DNA of 64,000 nucleotides from Lentisphaerota bacterium. GTDB taxonomy: Bacteria; Verrucomicrobiota; Lentisphaeria; Victivallales; Victivallaceae. Below, piece after piece: positions 9,309 to 18,240 of this stretch. Each line of letters opens with the position of its first letter. Positions within the stretch are counted from its first letter, which is position 1. The stretch covers positions 1 through 64,000 of the forward strand of contig SUVW01000011.1 in the NCBI GenBank assembly GCA_015061815.1. Direction: 5' to 3'. The translations under genes and the position numbers were made by a program. The notes under the pieces are model-generated. The model was not told the origin of the DNA and did no database searches. It saw only the letters and a list, made by a program, of their open reading frames with translations.

Positions 9309-9346
9309 AATATAGTCAAGGTTTTTTGATTTGCAAGGGTTATATT
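9309..9346. promoter_or_regulatory. Divergent promoter region, AraC gene and isomerase operon
   Basis: The leftward promoter for the AraC gene reads TTGCAA (9331-9336), 16 bp, TATATT (9309-9314). A rightward TATATT (9341-9346) sits back to back with it and has no good -35 box. That fits an activator-dependent promoter for the operon starting at 9441, with the AraC protein as the obvious candidate. Confidence 0.5.
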
Positions 9347-9440
9347 AATAAATGTTCCGTAAAATTTAACAATTCCGGCAGGAACACCGGATATCCCGGT
9401 TATCCGACTGCCGGCAACCACAAAAAAGGAGAATAAAAAA

Positions 9441-10475
9441 ATGCAGGGAACATTTCGTTTTTCATTCGGCCCCTGGAACATCCATGAGGGAGCAGACCCC
9501 TTCGGCCCGGAAGTCCGCCGGACAATACCTTTCCGGAAAAAACTCGAAGCGTACAAAGAGATGGGATTTGACGGCGTGCAGTTCCATGATGACGATGCCG
9601 TACCGGCTATGGCTGAACTCACCCCGGCTGAAATCATCAAAGAGGCCGGTGAATTGAAAAAAGTTCTCGATGATCACGGCCTGACCGCTGAATTCGTCGC
9701 CCCGAGAATGTGGTTTGCTCCGGAAACCATCGACGGCGGTTACACCAACAACTGCCCGGAATGCCGCAAATATGCCATCGAAAGAAGCAAACGCACCATC
9801 GACATCGCCAACGCACTCGGAACTCGTAATATTGTCTTGTGGCTGGCCCGTGAAGGAACCTATATCCGCGAAGCGAAAGACCCGGTCATCGCCACCGAAA
9901 GAATCGCCGATGCCATGCAGACCATGTTGGATTATGACAAAAATATCCGCATTATGATCGAATCCAAACCCAATGAACCGATGGATCACACCTATATCCC
10001 GACTATCGGTCACGCAATTGCAATGGGATTGATGACCAACGCCCCGGAACGGGTCGGCTGTCTTATTGAAACTGCCCACGCTCTGCTGGCCAATCTCTCC
10101 CCCTCTGATGAAATGGGATTCGCAATGGCACACAAAAAGTTGTGGAGCGTTCACCTCAACGATCAGAACGGGTTGAAGTTCGATCAGGATCTGACCTTCG
10201 GCGCGGTCGATCCCCGCCGTGCGCTCAACCAGGTGCGGGTGCTGGATAAACATGGTTTCGGCAACAACGGCGAATGGGTTGGATTGGATGTTAAAGTCAT
10301 GCGTACCCAGAAAGCCGGTGCGGATATGAAACATCTTGATTACAGCCGGAAAATCTTCCTGAAACTTCTGGAAATCTCCCGTTCACTGGATGACAGCATG
10401 ATCGAACAGCTCACCGCTGAACGCGATTACGAAGAACTCAACTACTACATCCTCAATGCCATGCTCAAAGGATAA
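9441..10475 (+). CDS. Xylose isomerase-like TIM-barrel protein
   Basis: Aldose-ketose isomerase of the XylA fold, 344 residues, shorter than the usual 390-440. The catalytic features of XylA are kept: His49 in VQFHDDDAVP, Lys176 in MIESKPNEP, metal ligands Glu174, Glu210 and His213 in LIETAHALL, Asp248 and Asp250 in LKFDQDLTFG, and Asp283 in GLDVK. The usual HIDLNGQ loop is altered to HLNDQNG. So it should be an active metal-dependent isomerase, but the sugar is uncertain. Beside a GH78 enzyme, a deoxy sugar such as rhamnose is a possible substrate (inference). First gene of a three-gene operon; AAGGAG precedes the start. Confidence 0.85.
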   Translation: MQGTFRFSFGPWNIHEGADPFGPEVRRTIPFRKKLEAYKEMGFDGVQFHDDDAVPAMAELTPAEIIKEAGELKKVLDDHGLTAEFVAPRMWFAPETIDGGYTNNCPECRKYAIERSKRTIDIANALGTRNIVLWLAREGTYIREAKDPVIATERIADAMQTMLDYDKNIRIMIESKPNEPMDHTYIPTIGHAIAMGLMTNAPERVGCLIETAHALLANLSPSDEMGFAMAHKKLWSVHLNDQNGLKFDQDLTFGAVDPRRALNQVRVLDKHGFGNNGEWVGLDVKVMRTQKAGADMKHLDYSRKIFLKLLEISRSLDDSMIEQLTAERDYEELNYYILNAMLKG

Positions 10476-10481
10476 TCTATC

Positions 10482-11603
10482 ATGAAACGCAAGATCAGAA
10501 TGGGTATGGTCGGCGGCGGTCCGGGAGCATTTATCGGTGAAGTGCATCGGATGGCAGCCCGCCTTGACGGCATTATCGAACTCGTTTGCGGAGCTTTTTC
10601 CAGCGACCCGGATAAAAACCGGGCCGCCGGGAAAGCTCTTTTTCTTCCCGGAGAACGCTGTTACGCCACTTTTGATGAAATGTTTGAAAAAGAAAGTTCC
10701 CTTCCGGAAGACGAAAGAATGGATTTTGTTTCCATCACCACTCCCAACCATCTGCACTTCCCCATCGCTATGAAAGCTTTGCAGGCAGGCTTCCACGTCG
10801 TCTGCGAAAAACCGATGACACTGACGGTGGAAGAAGCTGAAACTCTGGCCAAAGAGGTGGAACGCACCGGGCTGATCTTCTGCCTGACCCACAATTATAC
10901 CGCTTATCCCATGAGCCGGGTCGCAAAACGGATGGTCCGCAACGGCGACCTCGGAGAGATCCGCCGGATAATGGTTGAATATCCGCAGGGCTGGCTGGCC
11001 GATGCGGTCACACCGGATAATATTCAGGGTTCATGGCGGACCAACCCAAAAACCAGCGGCATAAGCTGCTGCATGGGCGACATCGGCAGCCATTCGGAAA
11101 ACCTTGCCGAATTTATTTCCGGATTGAAAATCACCGAACTGTGTGCCAATATCAAAAGTTTCGTCCCCGGCCGCACTCTGGATGATGACGGAGATGTGCT
11201 GTTGAAGTTCGATAACGGTGCCATCGGTTCACTCACCGCCAGTCAAATCGCTGTCGGCGAAGAAAACGCCCTGAAAATCCGTATTTACGGCACCAAAGCC
11301 GCTATCGAATGGAATCAGCAGGATCCCGAATCTCTGATCGTCAAATACAACGACCGCCCCATACAGGTCATGCGCCGCAACTGGGCGGGTGTCGGTGCCG
11401 AATGGAGCCGGATCCCCGCCGGACACCCCGAAGGATTCCTCGAAGCGTTCGGAAATATCTACCGCGATCTGGCGATGGCAATAGATGCCCGGCTGGAAGG
11501 CGTGGAATATGAGTCCGAATTCCCGACAGTTCAGGATGGTTTGCGCGGAGTGCGATTCATCCACGCGGTCGTTGCCAGTCAGGGGCAATGGGTAAAACTT
11601 TGA
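10482..11603 (+). CDS. Gfo/Idh/MocA family oxidoreductase
   Basis: NAD(P)-dependent sugar dehydrogenase family protein of 373 residues. The Rossmann fingerprint is at the N-terminus (MVGGGPGAFIGEVH), followed by VSITTPNHLHF and the family motif VCEKPMTLTVEEAE with the active Lys in EKP. GDIGSHSENL is the usual substrate-side helix. It starts 6 bp after the isomerase stop and is clearly cotranscribed. The substrate is unknown; the pairing with isomerase-fold proteins is common in sugar catabolic loci. Confidence 0.9.
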   Translation: MKRKIRMGMVGGGPGAFIGEVHRMAARLDGIIELVCGAFSSDPDKNRAAGKALFLPGERCYATFDEMFEKESSLPEDERMDFVSITTPNHLHFPIAMKALQAGFHVVCEKPMTLTVEEAETLAKEVERTGLIFCLTHNYTAYPMSRVAKRMVRNGDLGEIRRIMVEYPQGWLADAVTPDNIQGSWRTNPKTSGISCCMGDIGSHSENLAEFISGLKITELCANIKSFVPGRTLDDDGDVLLKFDNGAIGSLTASQIAVGEENALKIRIYGTKAAIEWNQQDPESLIVKYNDRPIQVMRRNWAGVGAEWSRIPAGHPEGFLEAFGNIYRDLAMAIDARLEGVEYESEFPTVQDGLRGVRFIHAVVASQGQWVKL

Positions 11604-11619
11604 AACAGGAGAAAAAAAC

Positions 11620-12606
11620 ATGAGCCGAAAAGTTACGATTTTCACCGGACAATGGGCGGATCTGCCGCTGGAAGTGCTTTGCCGGAAAATGCAGGCCGCC
11701 GGTTACGACGGATTGGAACTGGCATGCTGGGGAGATCATTTCGATGTTTTTCAAGCCGCCCAAAGTACCGCGTACTGCGATGACAAGCGGGCATTGCTGG
11801 AAAAATACGGCCTTGATGTCTGGGCCATCAGCAATCACCTTGCCGGGCAGCTAATCTGTGATCCGAATACCGATCCGCGTTCCGACGGCTTTGCTCCGGC
11901 ATACTGTGCCGGTGAAGCGGAAGCTAAACGGCAGTGGGCCATATCTTCAATGAAAGCCGCCGCCAAAGCTGCCAAAAATCTCGGGGTAAAAGTCGTCAAC
12001 GGCTTTACCGGCAGTCCCATCTGGCACATGCTTTACAGCTTTCCACCGGTCGGAAATGATGATATCGCCAATGGCTTCAAACGTTTTGCCGAACTTTTCA
12101 ATCCGATTCTGGATGAATTCGCCGCCAATGATGTCCGTTTTGCCCTGGAAGTCCATCCGACAGAGATCGCCTTTGACATCATCACCGCCCGCCGGGCTCT
12201 CGAAGCGATCGGCAACCGGGTGGAATTCGGCTTCAACTTTGACCCCAGCCATTTGCACTGGCAGATGGTCGATCCGGTGAAATTCATTGATATGTTCCCG
12301 GAACGCATCTATCATGTCCATATCAAAGATGCCGCCCTCACCCTCGATGGGGTAAGCGGTATACTCTCATCGCATCTTGACTTCAACCAACCCGGTCGCG
12401 GCTGGAACTTCCGCAGTCCCGGTCACGGACAGGTCGATTTCGAAGAGATCATGCGGGCATTGAACCGGATCGGTTATGCCGGACCGCTTTCAGTGGAGTG
12501 GGAAGATTGCGGCATGGAACGCGAATACGGCGCGGCCGATGCCTGCAAATTCGTCCGTAAAATAGATTTCGCTCCGTCCAACATCCAATTCGACGCGGCA
12601 TTCTGA
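11620..12606 (+). CDS. Sugar phosphate isomerase/epimerase family protein
   Basis: A 328-residue TIM-barrel of the AP-endonuclease-2/xylose-isomerase-like superfamily. Typical metal-site elements are present: FALEVHPTEIAFD, NFDPSHLHWQ, YHVHIKDAAL and LSVEWEDCG. Last gene of the operon 9441-12606, 16 bp after the oxidoreductase, with CAGGAG before the start. It probably interconverts a keto sugar made by the two upstream enzymes, but the reaction cannot be read from sequence. Confidence 0.88.
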   Translation: MSRKVTIFTGQWADLPLEVLCRKMQAAGYDGLELACWGDHFDVFQAAQSTAYCDDKRALLEKYGLDVWAISNHLAGQLICDPNTDPRSDGFAPAYCAGEAEAKRQWAISSMKAAAKAAKNLGVKVVNGFTGSPIWHMLYSFPPVGNDDIANGFKRFAELFNPILDEFAANDVRFALEVHPTEIAFDIITARRALEAIGNRVEFGFNFDPSHLHWQMVDPVKFIDMFPERIYHVHIKDAALTLDGVSGILSSHLDFNQPGRGWNFRSPGHGQVDFEEIMRALNRIGYAGPLSVEWEDCGMEREYGAADACKFVRKIDFAPSNIQFDAAF

Positions 12607-12629
12607 AAAAACGCTGCCAAATAATGCTT

Positions 12630-12665
12630 GCGGGGACAACCCTTGAAAAATAAGGTTGCCCCCGC
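12630..12665. terminator. Hairpin between convergent genes
   Basis: A long stem, GCGGGG-A-CAACC against GGTTG-C-CCCCGC, with a short A-rich loop lies between the convergent genes ending at 12606 and 12712. T-runs are weak on both sides, so it may terminate both transcripts only partly. Confidence 0.6.
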
Positions 12666-12711
12666 ACTGTTTATCTGAAAGACTGAAAAGAAAACCGGTG
12701 CCGGAAATTTC

Positions 12712-13428
12712 TTAAAATTCTCCGACACTCTTCAGCGTATAAGAAACAATTTTTCCTTTTTCATCCAGTTCACAAACTGCGTAAAAAAACGGCGTTTCAC
12801 AAAGTGACGGCACGGCAAAAACCGGCAAACCACTCATATAATAAGGGCCGAATGACGGATGATAATGCCCGCAAACCGCCAACACCACCCGATTTTTCTC
12901 CGCAAAACTGATGATCTCTTCCGCATTGTCATAGTTATACGGACAGGCAATATGATCCTGCACAAAACGGAAAATAGGCACATGCTGAAAAATTACCGTC
13001 GGCATACTGCCATCGGCAAACTGCCTCATCCTCTGCATCTGGCTTTCCTGCCGCAAAGCATTGCAGCCGGATGTCTGCAAATCATACGGGAATGGAATTA
13101 TCCGTATCCCCCTGATATCATAATAATCCTGCGGCACGGGAATGTGCTGATAGAAAATTTCCGGCGCAGGATCATGATTCCCCGGAATTATCACCACCGG
13201 ACAATTTGCACCTTTCAACACCCGCGCGCAATCATCCAAATGATGCACTTCAGAGGGAGTATTGGTCAAATCTCCGCCGACCAGCAGAATATCCGCATTC
13301 TCCTCACGGTTGATCCGATCCACCGTTTTTTCCAGAATACGGATACCGATATGTCCGTGACGCGGCGGTATCGCCGGCGTGATGATTTTATCCGAACAAT
13401 GCAGATCACTGATAATCGCTATTTTCAT
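12712..13428 (-). CDS. Calcineurin-like metallophosphoesterase
   Basis: A 238-residue phosphoesterase. The five metal-binding blocks of the family are in order: ISDLHC at the N-terminus, VGGDLTN, PGNHDP, a single His in FQHVP, and CGHYHPS. It could hydrolyse cyclic nucleotides, phosphodiesters or phosphoproteins; the sequence does not decide. It is separated from the upstream GGGtGRT gene by a terminator, and the ATG has only a weak ribosome binding site. Confidence 0.88.
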   Translation of the reverse strand: MKIAIISDLHCSDKIITPAIPPRHGHIGIRILEKTVDRINREENADILLVGGDLTNTPSEVHHLDDCARVLKGANCPVVIIPGNHDPAPEIFYQHIPVPQDYYDIRGIRIIPFPYDLQTSGCNALRQESQMQRMRQFADGSMPTVIFQHVPIFRFVQDHIACPYNYDNAEEIISFAEKNRVVLAVCGHYHPSFGPYYMSGLPVFAVPSLCETPFFYAVCELDEKGKIVSYTLKSVGEF

Positions 13429-13453
13429 AATCTATTCGCTTTCAAATGCAATA

Positions 13454-13502
13454 CAAAAAAATCCCGGCATTCAGCTCTTTACCGGATACCGGGATATTTT
13501 TT
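13454..13502. terminator. Bidirectional rho-independent terminator
   Basis: ATCCCGG (13461-13467) pairs with CCGGGAT (13489-13495), with extra pairing possible in the loop. On the minus strand it is followed by TTTTTTT, ending the GGGtGRT operon. On the plus strand a run of six T follows at 13497-13502. Confidence 0.75.
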
Positions 13503-13516
13503 ATCTGCCAACAGAT

Positions 13517-14515
13517 TTATTTCGCTTCGGAAACTGCCACTGCCACCGCAACGGAAGCTCCAACCATCGGGTTGTTGCCCATACCGATGAGGCCCATCAT
13601 CTCGACGTGAGCCGGGACACTGGAAGAACCGGCGAACTGGGCATCACCATGCATGCGGCCCATCGTGTCGGTCATACCATAGCTGGCCGGACCGGCAGCC
13701 ATGTTGTCCGGATGCAGAGTACGGCCGGTACCGCCGCCGGAAGCAACGCTGAAGTATTTGCGGCCGTGTTCGATCGCCCACTTTTTGTAGGTTCCGGCAA
13801 CCGGATGCTGGAAGCGGGTCGGGTTGGTGGAGTTTCCGGTGATGGAAACATCAACACCCTCTTTGATCATAATGGCAACACCTTCGCTGACATCATCAGC
13901 ACCATAGCATTTGACAGCGGCTTTGGGACCATTGGAAAAAGCCTTTTCCTCAACGATCTTCAAGTCGCCGGTGTAGTAGTCATATTCAGTTTCAACAAAG
14001 GTGAAACCGTTGATACGGCTGATGATGTAAGCGGCATCTTTGCCCAGACCATTCAAAATGACCCGAAGCGGCTCTTTGCGCACTTTGTTGGCGGTTTTAG
14101 CGATACCGATAGCACCTTCAGCAGCGGCAAAGGACTCATGTCCGGCGAGGAAGCAGAAACATTTGGTCTCCTCACGCAGCAGCATGGCGGCAAGGTTGCC
14201 GTGACCGATACCGACTTCGCGGCTGTCGGCAACTGAACCGGGGATGCAGAATGCCTGCAGACCCAAACCGATTTTCTCGGCAGCTTCAGCAGCGGTTTTG
14301 GTTCCGGCTTTGATCGCGATAGCGGCACCGAGAGTATAAGCCCAGACGGCATTTTCAAATGCGATGGGCTGAACTCCGCGCACGATGGATTCCACATCCA
14401 CACCTTTGGACAGGCACAATTCGCGGGCAGCCTCAAGGGATTCGATACCAAATTCTTTCAACGCCTTTTCGATTTTGGCAATCCGGCGTTCATAACCTTC
14501 AAATTTCACACTCAT
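13517..14515 (-). CDS. GGGtGRT family protein
   Basis: A 332-residue soluble protein of a conserved family named after its motif, seen here as ASGGGTGRTLHPDNMAAG about 70 residues from the C-terminus, followed by a glycine/methionine-rich tail. The function of the family is not established. It follows the Fe-S scaffold-like gene by 12 bp on the same strand; this two-gene pairing is, as far as I recall, typical of the family and suggests a shared Fe-S related task. AAGGAG precedes the start. The operon promoter is at 15292-15320. Confidence 0.88.
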   Translation of the reverse strand: MSVKFEGYERRIAKIEKALKEFGIESLEAARELCLSKGVDVESIVRGVQPIAFENAVWAYTLGAAIAIKAGTKTAAEAAEKIGLGLQAFCIPGSVADSREVGIGHGNLAAMLLREETKCFCFLAGHESFAAAEGAIGIAKTANKVRKEPLRVILNGLGKDAAYIISRINGFTFVETEYDYYTGDLKIVEEKAFSNGPKAAVKCYGADDVSEGVAIMIKEGVDVSITGNSTNPTRFQHPVAGTYKKWAIEHGRKYFSVASGGGTGRTLHPDNMAAGPASYGMTDTMGRMHGDAQFAGSSSVPAHVEMMGLIGMGNNPMVGASVAVAVAVSEAK

Positions 14516-14527
14516 GGTCTGAACTCC

Positions 14528-15232
14528 TTATTCTTTGCGCGGATCAATGGTTTTGACCGCTTCATCGAAACGGCCGTAGGTCTTGACATTTTTCTCGAAA
14601 GCTTCGCCCGGACAGACACCGTTGCGGATGGCTTCCATCATCTTGCCGAGATGGACAAACTTGTAACCGATGATCTCATCATTGGCATCCAGACCGATCT
14701 CCAGAACATAACCTTCGGCCATTTCCAGATAACGGGGACCTTTTTCCGCAGTTGAAAACATAGTCCCGACCTGCGAACGCAAACCTTTGCCCAAGTCTTC
14801 CAGACCGGCACCGATGGGCAAACCGCCTTCGCTGAAAGCAGTCTGGGTACGGCCGTAGACGATCTGTTTGAAAAGTTCACGCATCGCCACATTGATGGCA
14901 TCGCAAACCAGGTCGCTGTTGAGGGCTTCAAGAATGGTCTTGCCGGGCAGGATCTCGGAAGCCATCGCCGCACTGTGGGTCATACCGGAACAGCCGAGGG
15001 TTTCCACCAGAGCTTCCTGAATAACACCGTCTTTGACATTCAGCGTCAATTTGCAGCATCCCTGCTGGGGAGCACACCAGCCGATACCGTGAGTAAGGCC
15101 GGAAATATCACTGATCTGTTTGGATTTTACCCATTTGCCCTCTTCGGGGATGGGAGCCGGACCGTGCTTGACGCCTTTGGCGACGCGGCACATCTGCTCG
15201 ACTTCATGCGAGCACTGATACGGACAACTCAT
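14528..15232 (-). CDS. NifU/IscU-like Fe-S cluster scaffold protein
   Basis: A 234-residue protein with cysteine motifs like those of IscU/NifU scaffolds: GWCAPQQGCCKL and TLGCSGMTHSAAMASE, plus an N-terminal MSCPYQC. It probably holds a transient Fe-S cluster. The open frame extends 15 codons upstream to 15277, but ATG 15232 has GGAGAA placed correctly and is the better start. It is the first gene of a two-gene operon with the GGGtGRT protein. No iscS or suf genes are nearby, so it is not part of a standard assembly operon. Confidence 0.85.
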   Translation of the reverse strand: MSCPYQCSHEVEQMCRVAKGVKHGPAPIPEEGKWVKSKQISDISGLTHGIGWCAPQQGCCKLTLNVKDGVIQEALVETLGCSGMTHSAAMASEILPGKTILEALNSDLVCDAINVAMRELFKQIVYGRTQTAFSEGGLPIGAGLEDLGKGLRSQVGTMFSTAEKGPRYLEMAEGYVLEIGLDANDEIIGYKFVHLGKMMEAIRNGVCPGEAFEKNVKTYGRFDEAVKTIDPRKE

Positions 15233-15291
15233 TTTGTCTTTTCTCCATTTATGTTGTAGTTTCACGCGGAAAAACATATAACCGTAGTTAT

Positions 15292-15320
15292 AATATAGTA
15301 CACAGATACCGTTTTTTCAA
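15292..15320 (-). promoter_or_regulatory. Promoter of the Fe-S scaffold/GGGtGRT operon
   Basis: Minus strand TTGAAA (15315-15320), 17 bp, TATATT (15292-15297). Confidence 0.7.
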
Positions 15321-15403
15321 GTTTGAAGTGTGCAATATACAGACAAACCGCCGCTGTTATCCGCATTCATCCGGGAGTACAACGGCGGCTGAAGTTTTTG
15401 CGC

Positions 15404-17095
15404 TCAATCCTTTTCGATGGAAGTGATCTTTTTCGCTTTCAGCAAATAAGGATGACCGGCATTGCTTTCATCTTTGGAAAACACTCCGGAAACTTTCACT
15501 TTCCCGGAGGAAACATCACAATTTTCCGGCAAAATCACCTGAACAGTTCCACCTTTGCCATTGGTCAGCACACTCCTGCCGGCGACAGAAATCAGTGTAC
15601 CGGTCAATTCACCGTCAAATTCATCACCGGACGGCACGTAACCGGATTCCGCCGCAAGTTTGTCAAAGGTGATCTTATGATCCGGCATGTACGGAGAAAA
15701 CACCAGCAGCGCACCGACTGCCAATACTCCGGAAACAATGGTGCAGAGCAATCCGATCTTGAACCATTGGAAAAATGATATCTGGCTGCCGCCGTGCTTT
15801 TCCAGCATTCCCAGAGCCACAATGTTGGCGGTACTGCCGATCATAGTGATGTTTCCGCCGAAACATGCACCGAAAAGCAACGCCCACCACAATGGAAGAT
15901 CTTTGACCGTCACCGACAACTGTTCAATGACCGGACTGAATGCCGCCACAAAAATAACATTGTCGACAAAAGCGGAACCGAAAGCGGAAACACTGAAAAT
16001 AAACGGCACCAGCGATTCAGTGGTCGTACCGGCGATTTTGGAAAATCCGTTGGCCAGCACCTGATCCACATGCGTATGCTCCAAAGTTCCGGCCACAGCA
16101 AAAAGCAGCATGAAGAAAATCAGCGTCCACCAATCGACCTCTGCTTCGATATAATGGCGGGCACGATCCGGTTTGAGGATCATTACAATCCCGGCGCAAA
16201 TCAGCGGCATGACCAGCAATACACTGTTCTTTTCCAACCCCAGCAACTCTTCGGTCTGATGGTGGGAAGCGATGGCGACGACCGTCAGTACGATAAGTAT
16301 CAATCCGCGCATATACGGCACTTTGACTACCGGAGCGATGGATAAACCGCGTTCAGTGCGCTCTTTCAGACTGACATCAAACTTCGCCAGATCCTTGCGG
16401 AAATACCAGAGCAGCATACCGATCACGGAAAACAGCGACACCAGCATCAGCGGGAATGACCAGATCATAAAATCCCCGAAGGTCAATTGTCCTTTGGTTC
16501 CGATAAAAATACCTACCGGATTGCCCATCATCGTACCGGCACTGCCGATATTGGTCGCCAGTACCGCGATCAGAATATATGGAGTAGGATTGAGCTTCAG
16601 CCGGTCACACACCTGAAAAATCAGTGTGGAAATAAAGATGATGGATGTTACTTCATCCACTGCACACGCCAATAAAGCACTGGCAGCGGCAGTCACAAAA
16701 ATAAATTTTCTGCCGTTCAAATTGGGCATGGATACGATCAACTGCACGATCCACGTAAAAAATCCCAAATCCCGCAAAGCTCCGACAATTACCATCATTC
16801 CCACCAGAAACATGATAACTTCCAGCGATGATGAATTGACAAAAGTCGGTATATCCATTGATTTATTGAATATCAGCACCGCCAATCCCAGAAAGGCGAC
16901 AGCCAGACGGAACCCCCAGAAAAAGAGAGTTCCGAAAATAATGGAAATAAATACGGCACAGGCAGTTGACTGCGACGCATCCATGCCGATATACTTTCCG
17001 CCGAAGCCGACGGCCAGCGCCGCCAGCAGCAAAATACAAAAACGTGAAATCATCACTTTGACCGGCATTGCGGTAATTTTTTCGCTCTCACTCAT
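15404..17095 (-). CDS. SLC13/ArsB-NhaD-type ion transporter
   Basis: A 563-residue inner membrane protein with about 11-12 hydrophobic segments in the arrangement of the ion transporter superfamily (SLC13, ArsB, NhaD). The repeats VGMMVIVGALRDLGFF, NIGSAGTMMGNPVGIFIG and GNITMIGSTANIVALGM match the re-entrant loops of the two halves. A sodium/proton antiporter or a sodium-coupled anion permease are both possible. The last 90 or so residues after the final membrane segment are soluble and beta-rich, an unusual extra domain. It lies 6 bp after the PTS IIA-CBS gene and is surely cotranscribed. Confidence 0.85.
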   Translation of the reverse strand: MSESEKITAMPVKVMISRFCILLLAALAVGFGGKYIGMDASQSTACAVFISIIFGTLFFWGFRLAVAFLGLAVLIFNKSMDIPTFVNSSSLEVIMFLVGMMVIVGALRDLGFFTWIVQLIVSMPNLNGRKFIFVTAAASALLACAVDEVTSIIFISTLIFQVCDRLKLNPTPYILIAVLATNIGSAGTMMGNPVGIFIGTKGQLTFGDFMIWSFPLMLVSLFSVIGMLLWYFRKDLAKFDVSLKERTERGLSIAPVVKVPYMRGLILIVLTVVAIASHHQTEELLGLEKNSVLLVMPLICAGIVMILKPDRARHYIEAEVDWWTLIFFMLLFAVAGTLEHTHVDQVLANGFSKIAGTTTESLVPFIFSVSAFGSAFVDNVIFVAAFSPVIEQLSVTVKDLPLWWALLFGACFGGNITMIGSTANIVALGMLEKHGGSQISFFQWFKIGLLCTIVSGVLAVGALLVFSPYMPDHKITFDKLAAESGYVPSGDEFDGELTGTLISVAGRSVLTNGKGGTVQVILPENCDVSSGKVKVSGVFSKDESNAGHPYLLKAKKITSIEKD

Positions 17096-17101
17096 AATAT
17101 C

Positions 17102-18019
17102 TCATTCCCAAAAAAGTTTTGCTGAAAAATTCTTTAATGTCACCACTCCCGCCGGACGGCCATTGTCATCAAGGATCGTCAAACGGGACAGATTGTTTAC
17201 CAGAAATATCTTTGCCAGTTTTACCGCCGGATCATTGACATTGGCACTGATAAATTCTTCGCGCATGATATCTGCCACTTTGGTCTCATCGGCAGTTTTC
17301 AACATATCCGAAAAGGGCTGCAGCTGATATATCGGGGAAAGGTCCTGCAGCCAGAGCAGATGTTCGGGCAGACTGTATCTCAACAGATCGGTCAGAGAGA
17401 GGATACCGCGCAAATCGCCGGTATTGTCGATCACCGGCAGTTCTCCGGTGCGGGTGACGGCAAATTTTTTCACCGCATCAAGAATGGAATCGGTCTCCTG
17501 CAGCATATCCGGAAATTTTTCCATTAAATCTGAAGCTTTAAGATAGTCCGGTATTGAAGCCAAACCGCAGGAAAAGTAATTGAACAGATCCTGCGGTACA
17601 GCCGCATTGGCGATTTTTGCAGTGATCGCCGGATCTGAAAATTCATTGGCCAGAGCTGAAAGCAGCTGGATGTGCAAATTTGGGTTATCCACCGGAGTAA
17701 GCAGCAGTATCATCACTTTTGCTTTGGTCGTACCGCCGAAGTCACACCCCTGCGGGATACAGGCTATCGCTGTCAATGCTTCCGGCAGTCCCGGGATACG
17801 GGCATGCGGTATTGCCAGTCCCGGCGCGATCATTGTCGGATAAATCGCTTCACGGCTGGCGATCTCCTTCCGGATATAATCGCTGTCAAGCTCCGGATAA
17901 TGACGCTTCAAGATTTCGATCAATTTCCCCAGAACGACTTTGCCGTCATTTTCACTGACGTTGCAAATAATATTGTTCAACTGCAGGAAATTACAGAATG
18001 AGCGACGCTGATTCTCCAT
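17102..18019 (-). CDS. PTS IIA (EIIA-Ntr type) and CBS domain regulatory protein
   Basis: A 305-residue cytoplasmic protein. Residues about 10-150 form a PTS EIIA type-2 domain with the phospho-accepting His72 in GLAIPHARIPG. Two CBS motifs follow at about 182-235 (DLMEKF, ELPVIDNTGDLRGILS) and 248-300 (VADIMREEF, RLTILDDNGRPAGVV). CBS pairs bind adenine nucleotides. There are no PTS sugar permease genes here. The next gene is the SLC13/NhaD-type transporter, so the likely job is to tune transport to the energy or phosphorylation state. A good ribosome site GGAAAGGA precedes ATG 18019. Confidence 0.9.
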   Translation of the reverse strand: MENQRRSFCNFLQLNNIICNVSENDGKVVLGKLIEILKRHYPELDSDYIRKEIASREAIYPTMIAPGLAIPHARIPGLPEALTAIACIPQGCDFGGTTKAKVMILLLTPVDNPNLHIQLLSALANEFSDPAITAKIANAAVPQDLFNYFSCGLASIPDYLKASDLMEKFPDMLQETDSILDAVKKFAVTRTGELPVIDNTGDLRGILSLTDLLRYSLPEHLLWLQDLSPIYQLQPFSDMLKTADETKVADIMREEFISANVNDPAVKLAKIFLVNNLSRLTILDDNGRPAGVVTLKNFSAKLFWE

Positions 18020-18064
18020 TTCATTTTCCTTTCCATTTCACTACTGAAAAACATCCTTGCTGTT

Positions 18065-18093
18065 AATATAGCTCTGTTTATCATTTTTGGCAA
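18065..18093 (-). promoter_or_regulatory. Promoter of the EIIA-CBS/transporter operon
   Basis: Minus strand TTGCCA (18088-18093), 17 bp, TATATT (18065-18070). Confidence 0.6.
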
Positions 18094-18168
18094 ATTATAA
18101 AATCCATAATTATTCGCATAATCAATGATTTTTCTGAATAATCCGGGTAATAAAAAGCATTTCCGGGG

Positions 18169-18197
18169 TTGATTTTGTACCAATAAGGGGTTATCTT
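18169..18197 (+). promoter_or_regulatory. Promoter of the M29 aminopeptidase gene
   Basis: TTGATT (18169-18174), 17 bp, TATCTT (18192-18197). The heptamer TTGTACC occurs twice here, once in the spacer and once overlapping the -10 end, and might be an operator. Confidence 0.5.
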
Positions 18198-18240
18198 GTA
18201 CCGGTAACAATAATTTCAACCGATCAGCACAGGAGTTTTC

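Noticed and set aside
18169-18215. TTGTACC direct repeat as a riboswitch or attenuator
   Set aside because: Only two short copies, no stable stem and no terminator; kept only as a possible operator within the promoter entry.
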